Shown piece after piece: positions 45,225 to 56,623 of a stretch of DNA of 64,000 nt (position 1 is the first letter of the stretch; the number at the start of each line of letters is the position of its first letter). A model generated the notes under the pieces. The model worked only from the letters and a program-made list of their open reading frames with translations. It ran no database searches and was not told where the DNA came from. The translations under genes and the position numbers were made by a program. The DNA is taken from the NCBI GenBank assembly GCA_028554755.1, contig JAPTOF010000009.1, positions 124,001 to 188,000 of the forward strand, given 5' to 3'. The stretch comes from Cordia subcordata (lineage: Eukaryota > Streptophyta > Magnoliopsida > Boraginales > Cordiaceae).

Positions 45225-46435
45225 AAATGTCAATGCAAGTTTTCATAGGCAATGCCACTAACCTTGTTTTCTTTGTGAGTGTTTGTGAATTTTAAGTCAC
45301 AGGGTTAGTAGTATGGTGATTTATCATTAGCATAGAGAGCTTTGAAGACAATCCAAGGTTGTACCTATCCTTTCTCCATTTGTCCCATGTTTCTACCCCA
45401 TCCCCACCACCCTTAGTTGCTTTGTAATGCCAATTTGCTTGTTTATGTGCTTTTCTCTATTTGTTTGAGGACAAGCAAAGTTTAGATTTGGGGGTCTGGG
45501 GGTTTGGTCTTATTGTTTTTATGTTTTCTTAGGTTAGATTGCATTATTTGGTTAAAAATGGTGAAAAATTTTCAAATTTTAATGCATGAAGAGTTATTTA
45601 TTTCTTGGTTGATCATTGTGTTGGCTATTATGATTTACTCTATTGATTGGTGAATATGAGTAGCATTGTGGTAAGTGAATGGAGTGGATTGAAAATTGAG
45701 TTTTAGAGGGGATGCCCTTGGAAGTTCTAAGGAGTGAGGACCTTTAAGAATGCCCTTTATAGCCATCCCATAGCTTGGTAGGAAAAAGTGAAGAGAAAGG
45801 GTTGCTGATGTGAGTGCCCTCTTCCTTGATTAATTGTTTTTTATATGCCTTGACCTTTCTTTTTCCTTTCTTTCTATGCAATGCAAAGTATGAAAATTTC
45901 AAATAAAAAAAAATTGAGAAAGGCAAAAACTGTGCAAAAAGATGAGGAAAGAAGTTCAAAAATTGAAAAAAAATTGGTAAGGAGAAAAAGCCAAAGGCAC
46001 CAAAAAGTTTTGTAAATCGGTGCATAAGTCACACATTGCCAACTTAGCACATGTTAACATCTTTGTAGGTGTTTGAATAAGGCTTTTATAAGCCATTACA
46101 TTTGTGTATTCTCTCATCTTGTCTTTGAGGCTTTGTACATGTTAAGGAGGCCATGTTAGTTGAGAGGGCACGAAATATCAACATCCCGAATGCGTGACTT
46201 AGGCTTGTGGTAGATTGGCTACTTGGGAAATTTCCGTGAGGAACGAGGCCCTTTATGAGTAGGGAAAGGATCCAAAGAGACTTGGCGATTTCTCCACAAT
46301 AGGAATGCCCCATTCATGCTTCTTAGACTAACCTTGATTGCGAGTCAATCCACTAGGTAACCGTTTGCATTGGCTTTAGAAACAAACTTAAAATTGGGCT
46401 TGCTTGGGGACAAATAAGGAGAAGGTTTGGGGTGT
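45225..46435 (+). other. Gypsy O 3' region, right part, with duplicated polypurine module
   Basis: Parallel to 39612-40810 of element M. The module TTGAGGACAAGCAAAG...TTTGGGGGT is at 45463-45500 and the LTR-adjacent one at 46402-46435. A-rich stretch at 45900-45980. No supportable gene. Confidence 0.8.
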
Positions 46436-48262
46436 TGCTATGTTGTGTTTTGATGTGCGTTTGCATTTTTATTTGTCTATATTTTACAGGTTTATTGAGC
46501 TTAAATAGTTTCATTAATGTAGTACTTATGCCAGATATAGGCTTAAGCATATACAACTATGCATAATTGAGTTTACACGATAAATGCTGCACTAATGAGT
46601 TGTTTTGGATATTATAAATGAGATTGAGGATTTTTCGGAGACCAACAAAGATGGAGATGGTTTGTGCAAGGATTGAAAGCACAATTGAAGATGAAAAGTG
46701 GAAGAAAATCAAGTTTGGACGCTTCTAGACAAAGGCCAAAGCAATTGGAAGCAAAATAGAGTTAAAACGAAGCCAAAAGAGAGAAAATAGGCACAACCGG
46801 AACACTGGCTTCAAAGTACCGGTGCACTGCTTCTCTATTTCGCCAAAAATAGAGAGAAAGCTTCTACCATCGAGATAGAGGCCCCTTTGTACAGGTGTTC
46901 CGGTTAAGTGTTCTAGTAGTCGCAGAAATTTGCTATATTAGCTAACTTTTGGCCATTTTATGAAACAAGTCATATTCTTTCACACCCTTCTCCCAAACCC
47001 TAATTCATCTCTCACCAACCTCCAACACATACATACTCACACACTTTTCACCTAGATTCAAGTTTGTAATTAGGGTTTAAGACTTGTAATTACAAGATCA
47101 AGACAAGGATTTCAAGAGCAAAGCTAAGCATGAAAGGGAGGTTCGTTTTTCTCCTTTTGTACTTAGTTTTCTATTTGTTAGAATAGATCTTTTATGGGTG
47201 ATTGAAGCTTGTATTATGGGTTGATTGAGTACTACTTTGCTATGAGATTTTGATGGTTTAATATATATGTTTGCTTTTAATGCTTCAATGGCTACTTACA
47301 TACATGTCTATGTGTTTGATGATATGCCTAGGTGAAAGAACATATATATATTTAGAAGCTTAGTTGCTATTTAACATTTCTAGATCATTGTATGAGCATG
47401 TCTAGGTGTTTATGTAGTGATCCCATGAAGTGGGTCTTGTAGCTATGCATGTCTATGTGTGTTTTTATATACCTTAATATCAATTTTAGCTTCTATGACA
47501 TACATGTTGGATTCTATTACATAAGTTGGTATGACCTAAATATGTCTAAGTGTTTAGGACTAGAGTATGCTTTATATTCATTCGTACCATGCTAGTGTGA
47601 TGTGCTTTATTGTCAAAACTCGCTTGCGTGATGCTATGATTAGTGGTTCTTCATTAATAATTAGGTCTAGTTTAGTCTCCTTTGGCTTTAAACCCAACCA
47701 ATAAGTTAGAACCTAGAGTAAGACCAATTATCATCACCTAAAAACATAATTAGCTAATCTGTGCCCTAGTTCATAAGGACCACGCTATACTTCTAGGTAG
47801 CTAGCACCTAGGGATAGACCCGTACCGAGTCTAGGGATTGTAGGAGAGGTTGATTAGATTCCTAGCTTAGAGCACCCTTCTTAGAGCAAACCATCAAAGT
47901 TAATCCCATAGCCAAGTTCGTACCCAAATCACCCATAGTTAAGCGGATTTTACCCATTGCCCTATTTCTTGTGTCAATTCCCTTTTCACTTGCTTGTTCT
48001 CTCTTACTTTTATTTTATTTAGTTTGTTTAGAATAGTTTAATTTACTTTGAGTTCCCTTCACATATAAAACAACAAAAAAGAATTCTTAGTTTAGCTTGT
48101 TTTCTTTCTAGCTTTCTACGAAACACACTTAGCTTTCTTCCCTCATTTCTTGCCTCCCTAAGGGATCGACCCTGCTTTTGCACATCAGACTACATGACCT
48201 ATGCACTTGTAGGCTTTTAATAAAGGCTTAGTGCTTAATGGCTTAGTGTTTAATTAGCAAAA
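46436..48262 (+). mobile_element. Gypsy O 3' LTR, almost complete
   Basis: Starts TGCTATGTTGTG right after the polypurine tract and follows LTR P throughout, including one 20-nt inverted-repeat copy at 47682-47701 and the end block CCTCCCTAAGGGATCGACCC. The final bases are lost where the copia-2 fragment begins near 48262. No gene inside. Confidence 0.85.
47682..47701 (+). repeat. 20-nt inverted repeat (LTR O)
   Basis: TTGGCTTTAAACCCAACCAA, one wobble-type position in the arms; only one copy recognised in this LTR. Confidence 0.75.
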
Positions 48263-50104
48263 AGAAGCATCATTGTTCAACATATACTTCCTCTTCTATA
48301 TAACCATTCAAAAAAGCACTTTTTACATCCATATGGTAAAGCTTAAAGTCCATATAACATGCAAATGTAAGCAACACATGAATTGACTCTAATCTAGCTA
48401 CAAGGGCATAAGTCTCATCATAGCCAATTCCCTCTTCTTGATTATATCCTTGAGCCACAAGTCTAGCCTTATTCCTTGTTGCCACATTGATTTCATCAAG
48501 TTTGTTTCTAAAAACCCATTTAGTACCAATTACTGGGTGGTCTCTAGGTCTCTCAACTAATTTCCCACGCCTTGTTTCTAGTGAATTGATTAAGTTCCTT
48601 TTGCATAGCCATTATCCAATTTTCTTCTAGCAAGGCTTCACTAACATTCTTGGGCTCTATATGCAAGATAAATGTACAATGCTCACAAAAAGTATTAAGA
48701 TTATATCTAGTTCTTACACCCTCATTGAGATCACCAATAATTTGCTCTTTGGTGTGATGTTTCACAAATTTCCAACTTTTGGCAAATCAACGTTATCCTC
48801 GTCTTGCTCCAAGATGTTTTCTTGATTTGGATTTTGCTTTTCATTCAACTTGTCTCATCATTCCTCTCCTTAATGTGCATCATCTTGCTTAGTAGTAATC
48901 TCTTTACTTGTAGATGGTTGATCTTCAAGTGCTGTCCTTTCCATGAGAGAACCTATATCATCAACATCCTTTCTCGGCGCAAATGGGTTAGTCTCATCAA
49001 AAGTTACATGCATTGACTCCTCCATAAAAAGAGTTCTCTTATTATAAATTCTATAAGCCTTACTCTTTGTGGAATAACCTAGAAAGATACCCTCATCATG
49101 TAGTGTTGACGGCTTCACTTCAAAAGTACGTCGGCAAGTTGTGTTCTTTGTGCATGGTCCTTGCCATTTCCTGTAAAGTACGATTCTTCCTCTCTACTAT
49201 CCTATTTTGTTGAGAAGTCCTAAGGGCTAAAAAGTTATATTCAATGCCATGCTCATCACAAAAATACATAAAAGAAGTGTTCACCGTGCCATTAGCACTA
49301 CACATGCAAGTTATAAAATGGCCCTTCTCATTTTACACTTTTCTACACAATCTAGCAAATTCATTGAAGGCTTCATTTTTGTGTGTAAGGAACATGACGC
49401 AAGTGAACCTAGTAAAATCATGTACAACTACAAAAGTATACTTAGAACCTCCTACCAAACTTATCAATTGGTCCAAACAAATCCATATGCAACAATTGTA
49501 ATTCCCTAGTAGTTGAAACATTGTTGATGGATTTGAAAGAAGTTTTGTGTTGTTTCCTAATTGGCATGCATCACAAACTTTATCCTTTTCAAACTTGAGT
49601 TTTGGCAAATCTCTAATTAGATCATTTTTTGACAAATTTTTCAAAATGCTCATTCTCACATGCCTTAGCCTTTTATGCCACAACCAAGAATTTGATGCAT
49701 AACGAACAAGCAAGTAACACTTTGATTCTCAAGTTGATCAATCTCTATCGTGTACACATTGTCATTTCTATTTGCAATGAATAACACATTATTGCTATCA
49801 CAATCATAAATGATAGAACTAGTGGATTTAAACACAACTTTATGCCCTTTTTCACACAATTAACTAATGCTAAGTAAATTGAACTTAAGTCCTTCAACAA
49901 GCAAAACATTATGAATAGTAATAGAATTTTTGTTACCAATGCTTTCCTTACTAATTATTCTTCCTTTGATACTATCCACAAAGGTAACATTTGACATTAT
50001 TCTACCTTTGATACTATCCAAAATGCATAATTGGTATCATCAAATATGGGGGTCTTGTTAATGGACAATCCAGCAATAGGTGAGAGGTCAATGTTATTTG
50101 CCAT
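48262..50104 (-). pseudogene. copia-2 pol fragment (SIRE-like), gag to RT with a large deletion
   Basis: Begins at the minus ATG 50104 with MANNIDLSPIAG and the gag opening DDTNYAFW, then jumps within ~80 bases to protease/pre-integrase sequence (LVEGLKFNLLSIS), so most of gag and protease is deleted. Then come the zinc-binding region WHKRLRHVRM...CDACQLG (49713-49333), integrase FVVVHDFTRFT, RTSQQNRIVERKNRTLQEM (49305-49120), GIFLGYSTKSKAYRIYN, the linker KEQIIGDLNEGVRTR (48765-48553) and RT DVKSAFLNGYIEEEVYVEQ (48485-48270). It is cut in RT at 48262. Many frameshifts. The family call is firm; the SIRE-like lineage is tentative. Confidence 0.92.
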
Positions 50105-50143
50105 AATACATTCTACTAGTGATTAAACTTACATAGAACCCTA

Positions 50144-50156
50144 GCTCTAGATGCCA
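50144..50156 (-). other. copia-2 primer binding site, degenerate
   Basis: Minus strand TGGCATCTAGAGC against the consensus TGGTATCAGAGC, two bases inside the LTR end at 50159. Confidence 0.75.
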
Positions 50157-50405
50157 AATGTAAGTGGCAATATAACTAAAGAGTGGGGGTTAATTTAGTT
50201 ATATATATAAATTTTTTTTTAATTAAAATTAGATACACAAAATGCAAACTAAATCAATTCAAAGCACAAATATGATGTTCCTTGAATGGATATAAATATA
50301 ATCAAGCAAAATAATCAATTTTTTAGCATAAAAACAACAAGCACATTAGTTGAGGCATTTCATCAAACATGTTGAGTACAATAGTGAAAATAGCTAGAAA
50401 TCAAG

Positions 50406-50429
50406 AAGAGAGAGAGAGAGAGAGAGAGA
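50406..50429. repeat. (AG)n microsatellite
   Basis: Twelve uninterrupted AG units inside the copia-2 LTR. Confidence 0.97.
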
Positions 50430-50944
50430 CAACTCATTTTTAGGTGGTTCAGCAAAGCATACATCCACTGCTTAAGAATTCTCCCCTTATGACTTGAATC
50501 AATCCTCAACTATCAAGCTTCTTCAAATGTTGGTGAAGCTTAAACCAACTCTTTACATCTCTTTGGATCCAATCCAAAGAACCCAAGCAAAAACCCTCTT
50601 TTTACTAAGGATTTCCCCACACTCAAAGAGCTTTACAATCTTTCCAATATAATCAAGTTATCATGTGTATGTATTAACAATAAGAGAAGAGTTTTGTCAA
50701 GCTAAATTACTATAGCTTCTCAAAAGCTAGATATGAAAATGAAAAGCTCAAAGTTTGCTCAAGATTAATGCAAATTTATAGCTCACAAGAATGATTTCCC
50801 AAGCAAAATGTGCTTGAAAAAATGAATAATAGTTTAAGAAATATTTGAAATTCAAAATCTAGGGTTATTTTCGAAATGGGGGTAAAGAGGGTATTTACAG
50901 GAGTGATAAATGTACTGTCAATGGTCAAAAATAGAAAATCTGCA

Positions 50945-51060
50945 CAGCTGCCGATCAATGGTCCGATCGACCTGATGAGTGACCGACAATATACCATTCC
51001 TCTCTAGAATTGTTGGTCGGCCATAGGGCTCTGCCGGTTGACCGACAGAGGATGGTTGGC
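50945..51060. repeat. GTCGACC-like cluster in copia-2 LTR
   Basis: Boxes such as CCGATCGACC, GGTCGGCC and CCGGTTGACCGAC within about 110 bases, comparable to those at 34091-34213 in an unrelated copia element. Confidence 0.75.
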
Positions 51061-51676
51061 AGTTTCAGAATGTAATTTTGGCTACCAGTTTGCTTCAAAA
51101 AGTGTCTGCTTTGCTTTGCAAGTATTTCTAACGTGTCCTTGAAAGTTTAAAATATTTGAACAAGAAAATAATACATCAAAATTATTTGATAAACAACTTT
51201 TAAGATTGAGGACATGCTTTTAAAGATTAATTTGGACTTCCTTAGAATTTTTAAAACTCTAAACGCACTTTGTTTTTCAATAAATAATTTTGGAAGAGAA
51301 GCACTTAGAGAAAGGTAAGGAAATCATGCAATCATGAGCCAAAATATTAAGCACAATCAAGGCTAAACACAAGTGAGCATAATCGATACCCCTTATGTCA
51401 CCTCGTCTTCGCCTTGTGACTCATCTTCTTCTTCTTCAATGACCTTCACTTGAGTGCTTCCTTCATTTTTTAAACTAACCTTTGCGTTCAATCAAATTTG
51501 ACATCCACCACGAGCTTAGATATCTTCATTTGCACACCATCAACTTGATAGGACTAATGTGCTAGATATATTCTTAAAAGAACTATTAGGAAGTATAATT
51601 AATTCATTCGAATAAGCATGCTTTATCACTAATTTTCATCATCAAAACAATTACTTAAATTGCATTTATACCAACA

Positions 51677-52464
51677 CTTTTTTATCGTAAGTCTAATTAT
51701 GTATGATTAGAGCTATGTAGGGTGATTTACTCTTGTATTATGGTTTGATTATTACATTATTGTAATAGGTACTTGATGGATTTATGTATATATGCTTTAT
51801 GCTTAGGGTTTCAAATGCCATTCTACATATATGATTATGTGTTTGTTGAAATGCCGCCATGAAGTTGCATATGTATATTGAAGTCTATTATGCTATTAAC
51901 CATCTCTAAATCATTATGCTAGCATGTCTATATCTTTTTGTGGTGATTAAATGAAGTGGGTATACTTATATACATGTCTATGTTCATGTTTGCATGCTTA
52001 ATAGCTTAAATAGCTTTTATTGCTGACATTTTGGGTGCTATTGCTTATTGGTGTAATCTAAGTATGTCCATGTGCTTAGTAATGGGATAGGCCGATATAT
52101 CCTCGAATGCGATGCCCTAGATATGTATGTTTTGCACTCAAACGTTAATACCAGCTATTGTGATGATGATCAATAGTGCATAACTAATGGCTAGCCTAGG
52201 TTGAGTCTTTCTTAGCTTTAAATCCAGGTAATGGGTTTCTGGGTAGGTTAGTCAACTTTAGACGGACTAGGTCTTGGATTTAAATTTAACCAATGATTTA
52301 GATGCTAAGGTTAGATCGATCTAAGGCACCTAGAATCCTAACTAGCTTAGGACACTACTCACGTTTGGCCTCCTAATGGATTTGGCCCCGCACTCACATA
52401 CACTGTGCAATACACGACGCATGCGCTTGCGGGCTATTTAGGCTTGTGCAACAAATAGCGATCA
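51677..52464 (+). mobile_element. Gypsy R 5' LTR, right half
   Basis: Matches the interior of LTR N in opposite orientation and ends with TTGCGGGCTATTTAGGCTTG and AATAGCGATCA at 52464. Two 20-nt inverted repeats lie at 52212-52231 and 52274-52293. The left half is missing where copia-2 begins. No gene inside. Confidence 0.87.
52212..52293 (+). repeat. 20-nt inverted repeats, two degenerate copies (LTR R)
   Basis: 52212-52231 (TTAGCT...AGGTAA) and 52274-52293 (TTGGAT...AACCAA); arms have one or more mismatches, same spacing as in P. Confidence 0.7.
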
Positions 52465-52470
52465 AGTTCT

Positions 52471-52490
52471 CGACATCGTTGCTGGAGAGG
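52471..52490 (+). other. Gypsy R primer binding site, degenerate
   Basis: CGACATCGTTGCTGGAGAGG at the position of TGGCGCCGTTGCCGGGGA, six bases after the LTR end, followed by GCAATAGTTGTTTGGC as in element L. Confidence 0.7.
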
Positions 52491-52599
52491 CAATAGTTGT
52501 TTGGCTTCTTTGTTTTTTGTGTGTTTTAGCTTGTCACATGTTGTTTTATCTTTTCTTTTCATTTTTTCTTTATTTTGATTAATAAAAGAAAAATTAAAA

Positions 52600-52965
52600 A
52601 AAACTATTTATTGAGCATTGTGAAGAGGATTACTTGTGTTTAGTTGAATATGAGTAACCTGAATGCTTTTTGGTGATCTTTGACATTCTCTTCCCCACCA
52701 CCCGAACGTATTCCTTATGCAAGTCACTTGTGTGGAAGTTTTTTGCATCCAGCTATTTTTTATCCCTATGAAAATTCCGCATCTAGGGCTAGTACTAATA
52801 TGACCCCTATAGTCATGCATTATCTTATTTATCTTCATTTAGTAATCATGACTATAAGGATGTATATTCTTGTTATTGCGATCTATGTGGAAGCCGTGCT
52901 CATGATTCTAATACTTGCCCTACCTTCCACCCTTATTCCCGTTTGCATGTAAACGCCCAATGCCC
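52600..52965 (+). pseudogene. Gypsy R: gag-like fragment with intact CCHC knuckle
   Basis: After an A/T-rich leader, a broken frame reads PPERIPYASHLCGSFLHPA and, in a second frame, DYKDVYSCYCDLCGSRAHDSNTCP, where CDLCGSRAHDSNTC (52877-52918) is a perfect CX2CX4HX4C knuckle. The element L copy shares the first block. A knuckle protein directly behind the PBS fits a gag nucleocapsid, although the fragment is far shorter than a normal gag. The stretch 52966-53300 has further weak coding character (SWDQLDQILEQTQSQ at about 53215-53260) but is not open. Confidence 0.7.
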
Positions 52966-53300
52966 CTAGCAATCATATGCCCATGCATGTCTCTTTATCC
53001 TATTATCATGATTTTAGGAAGCAACATTATGCATTTCATATTAGGGTCAAGATGAGTCTTCATTTGGTCCACCTCTTTGCATTAAAAGTCTGTCCTTTAC
53101 ACCATCTTTTCTCACCCATCTTTCTTTGAGTACTATAATGGTTGTGCTTGTAGTGATCCCAATCAAGATATTTCCCATTTCATTTAGTTGAATCCTTTTC
53201 CATTAGGCTTACGTCTTGGGACCAATTAGACCAAATTCTTGAGCAAACCCAATCCCAACTCCTTCTCTTCACCTAAGAAATATGTTCCAACTGTGAGAGG

Positions 53301-53837
53301 TTGCATAGGATTTCAGAAAGGATATCCCAATTGGCTGAGTGTTTAAATAAGAAAGTTAAGAATAAGCAACCCATTGAGAGTGTTGAGATACATTCAGACC
53401 TAGTTGTAGGGATAGGGGAGAGACCTAAAGAAGAGCATATTAGGGAAGAAAAAGATGATGTTTTGGAGAGACAATTAGAAAGAGAGGTTGATGAAGAGTT
53501 CATATTATGTAGTGCGGAAAAGGATGAGCTTGATGACAATTTGGTTCTTGATGACTCTTATGGATATGTTTTAGAGGAAATAGTACCCTATCCTCCTAGG
53601 CTTTCAATATCCTCCATTGAGTCTCATGAGCCTATCATTTCTTCTCATCCCATATTGCACATACATTTGAAGGTTAAGTCTCATGAACGTAGTACTGATT
53701 TGCATTTTGAGTCTTTCTTACAGGAGTCTTGGGTACATCCCTCCCTTGAGCATTCATGCATTCATGACCCAGAATCCTTTAGGTTCCCGTTGTCCACTCC
53801 ATATGTGTATATCCTTTGTGAGAAGCATGATGATTAG
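53301..53837 (+). CDS. Unrecognised acidic ORF of gypsy-derived element R
   Basis: 178 codons open on the plus strand; the N-terminal part is very acidic and charged (KPKEEHIREEKDDVLERQ, ERQLEREVDEEF), the C-terminal part is rich in serine, histidine and proline (SWVHPSLEHSCIHDPESF). Reading appears to continue in from upstream, where a SWDQLDQ block precedes, so the ATG at 53301 may not be the original start. It lies between the knuckle fragment and ORF 54088-54965, where pol would be expected. I do not recognise a domain and cannot say whether it is translated; charged, low-complexity composition suggests a gag-side or linker region. Confidence 0.45.
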   Translation: MHRISERISQLAECLNKKVKNKQPIESVEIHSDLVVGIGERPKEEHIREEKDDVLERQLEREVDEEFILCSAEKDELDDNLVLDDSYGYVLEEIVPYPPRLSISSIESHEPIISSHPILHIHLKVKSHERSTDLHFESFLQESWVHPSLEHSCIHDPESFRFPLSTPYVYILCEKHDD

Positions 53838-54087
53838 ATGACACCCACTATCGATGAATGTTTAGATGGATTCAATAAGACTTTACCTAGTGAAGGTTTA
53901 GATGAATGTCTTCTTAGATGGATTCAATGTTTAGAAGTATTATGATGAGATAATAACCACTATCAAAGGTTTTAGATGATAAGTCTCTTGAAGTTAAGAA
54001 TCATTGTGTTGAGGCAAGTAGCAAAATTGAGAAGACACCTAAGAAAGAAATTGGTGTGCTTAGAGGAATGATCTACGGGTCTTTTGG

Positions 54088-55008
54088 ATGTTTGATGAAT
54101 CATTGATGGAAATAGAGCCCATTAAGATTGAATCCACCCTTCGTGAGGAATTAGAAAGAACTAGGATTGATCATGTTATATCTTGTGGAGAAGAAGAATG
54201 CAACACATCCACTTCCCTCATCATTTCTCCTCCTTCTCTAGATGTCATTCCTAATCCTCTTTCCCATTCTATTGAGCCTCCCTTCATGGAGCTCACGTTT
54301 GTGCCATCATGCATAGAACACTTTCATCTAGGGCTAGAAAACATATTTCCTGTGTTGTATGCATTAGACCAATCTTTGACGCATAGGGGTAATGTGTTTC
54401 TAGTCCTTGATTGTGAGAAGAAGGCCATGGGGTGGCTATTTAAAGAGCATAGGGGGCACGATCTTTCACACTTATGCCTGCCCACTTCCATACTTGTGCA
54501 CACATTTTCATTTGATGGTTTAGGGTGGGATCAAGAAAAGGGGTTAATGTGCATTCATGGCCCCATCATATGATGCATGACACTTTTCCTTCTATTGCTT
54601 GTGCTTGGTTGAATATTCAAAAATTTGTGCCTTGTAATTTTAAACACGATTTGCTCGAATGTTACTTTTATCTAAGGTTAGAAAGAACATTTTCGTTGTT
54701 GCATGTATTAGACCTATCTTTGACTCATAGGGAGGGTGTGTTTCTAGTCCTTGATTGTGAGAAGAAGGCCATAGGATGGCTAGTTAGAGAGCATAGGAGA
54801 CATGATCTTTCACACTTATGCCTGCCTACTTCCATACTTATGCACACATTTTCATTTGATGGTTCAAGGTGGGATCAAGAAAAGGGGTACATTGTACATT
54901 CATGGGCCCATTATATGATGCATGACCCTTTTCCTTTTAATAGTTGTGCTTGGTTGAATATCTAGCAATTTGTACCTTATAATTTTAAATACGATTTGCT
55001 CTAACGTT
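54088..55008 (+). pseudogene. Unrecognised ORF with duplicated ~115-residue unit, element R
   Basis: Frame 54088-54573 holds an acidic N-terminus then unit 1 (LDQSLTHRGNVFLVLDCEKK, HDLSHLCLPTSILVHTFSFD). A one-base shift moves coding to 54525-54965, which completes unit 1 (HSWPHHMMHDTFPS..CAWLNI) and contains unit 2 (LDLSLTHREGVFLVLDCEKK, HDLSHLCLPTSILMHTFSFD, CAWLNI, stop 54963-54965). Both units keep LDCEKKA-GW, the HDLSHLCLPTSI block and WDQEKG. No RT, integrase or protease motif is visible. Function unknown. Confidence 0.5.
54317..55008 (+). repeat. Tandem duplication, two units of about 345 bp
   Basis: Units approximately 54317-54662 and 54663-55008. Long identical blocks include the stretches around TTTCTAGTCCTTGATTGTG and CACACATTTTCATTTGATGG. 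The units differ by scattered substitutions and small indels, one of which causes the frameshift noted for the ORF. Confidence 0.9.
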
Positions 55009-55282
55009 AGAGCCCGGCTAGAGGCATTAAATCCAATGCTAGGAGATACCTTAGACATGTTTATATTCCATTTGCTTTCCTTTCTTTTCCTTTTCTTTTA
55101 TTTTCTTTTAGTATTATCGTTCTTTGATTTTCATTTGCTTTTTGTTTGCTTTTCTTCTTCATCCTCCCAAGTATTGACCCTCTTTATCATTTCCCATTTT
55201 TCATGCACCTTGTTTATCATTAAATGATGCCAATGCGAGCTCACGTGCAATGCTACTAATCATGTGCTTTAAGTGTTTGTAT
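55009..55282 (+). other. Gypsy R 3' region, left part
   Basis: No gene. Contains GAGCCCGGCTAGAGGCATTAA, parallel to 43095-43125, and CCAATGCGAGCTCACGTGCAATGC, parallel to 39617-39650 of element M. It resumes after the solo LTR at 56619. Confidence 0.72.
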
Positions 55283-56618
55283 TGATGTATGCATATCGAG
55301 TTTTACACCTGTAAGCGTACGAATCATTTGTGGTATAGCGGATTCGAGTACGGGTATCGTCTTCACGGGGAGGCAACTTTAGTTTGGTCTCTATGTGCTC
55401 AGGTGCCTCAAACTAGCTACTTACGTGTGTGTGCTTTCTTTAGGATGGAAGGGAGCTCGGAAAAAGGAAAATAAAAACTAATCTACGGAGGAACTTAAAG
55501 GAGCCAAACTAAGGAAGGAAAAACTAACAAAGAAGAAGGATACTCTAGTCTAGGTTAAGTTATCTGCTTGGCTAGGTTTAAAGCCAAGGACTAGCACCTA
55601 AACTCGACTAAGCATAACATGTAACCTATTAGCTGGATTTAAAGCTAAAGCCTACTCCACTAATAAAGCCATGAGATTAAGCACAATCACATCACCCATA
55701 TAAGTAGCTAAGAGGATTTGAAGCACAAATAGCACATGCTTATTCACGTAGGCATTTTAACAAACACATAGACATGTTTGATTTTCAAATACATAGACAT
55801 ATTGAATCATGCCATAACTTTATGTATAGAAGCATGTATTAAAAGCCAAAGATGTACACAAATCCATTATTCAAAGCCCTAATCTAATATACAACAACAA
55901 TCAACCCTAAATCTAGCCTAATCTAGCAGTATATTTACAAGAAATAGAGAAAGAATAAGAAGAACTTCTTAAATTCTTGCTTCCAAATCCATACAAATCC
56001 TTTAAATCTTTGTTTAATGCTTCAATCCTAACTTGGTGTGTGGTTTAGATGGTGATTTAGGGTGTTTGGTAAAGTGGGTAAAGGTTAAGGTTTATGAGGT
56101 TTTTTTGAAATAAAAGTTCTTCCCCTACAAATGAGCTAAAACGAGCTTTAAATAGGCCTTCAGCATGACTACCGGAAAACACTACCAGAAGACCGGTACT
56201 AGGACATCACTCAGTCGGTACTTTTGATGAAGCTTCTAGAACTACTGAAAGACTGGTACTGGAATAGGGGGTCAACTTGTAGTAGCATATCTTCATCGTT
56301 TTAGCTCCGTTTTCTCTAGTACTTCCTTCTTGGCCTCGTGCTTCATCTAGCATGCTTGAATATTGTTCGAAAACATCAAATCTTTGTCAATCTTCTTCTG
56401 AAATTCTTCATGTAAGCTCAAGTATCAACTTTACCCAAAATGAACCTAAGCCATGCAATTAGTGCATTTAGTGTAGCATTTATGCAATTATTCACCTTAT
56501 GCACAACTATTAGCAAATATGCATAAACTCTATACTAAATGCACAACAATGAGCTCTAAAACACCTTAAGAAATGTATGCAAACAATATATACACACACA
56601 CACAAAACACATGCATCA
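55283..56618 (-). mobile_element. Solo gypsy LTR S, minus orientation, with near-matching target duplication
   Basis: 1,336 bases with ends TGATGTATGCAT and ATGCATCA. Flanks TGTAT (55278-55282) and TGTAG (56619-56623) differ at one base, and the outer sequence rejoins in register with element M near 39672-39690. Contains the LTR end block (about 55290-55380) and two inverted repeats at 55568-55587 and 55629-55648. ACCGGTACT-type boxes lie at 56165-56260. No gene inside. Confidence 0.87.
55568..55648 (-). repeat. 20-nt inverted repeats, two copies (solo LTR S)
   Basis: 55568-55587 TTGGCTAGGTTTAAAGCCAA and 55629-55648 TTAGCTGGATTTAAAGCTAA; both arms perfect, with the second showing paired changes relative to the first. 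Confidence 0.88.
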
Positions 56619-56623
56619 TGTAG

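Larger units (their letters stand above)
50159..51676 (-). mobile_element. copia-2 5' LTR
   Basis: In element sense starts at 51676 with TGTTGGTATAAATGC and ends at 50159 with CACTTACA, next to the PBS. It holds a (GA)n run at 50406-50429 and GTCGACC-like boxes at 50945-51060. A TATA-like TATAAAT lies near 50773-50779 on the minus strand. The 3' LTR is absent. No gene inside. Confidence 0.88.

Noticed and set aside
51417..51470. Acidic coding-like stretch with CTTCTTCTTC runs in copia-2 LTR
   Set aside because: Short, low-complexity, no open frame beyond chance, and inside a defined LTR.
53301..54965. Host gene captured in the gypsy region
   Set aside because: No splice structure, conserved domain or separate promoter could be seen, and both sides are continuous with gypsy sequence; kept only as unrecognised element ORFs.
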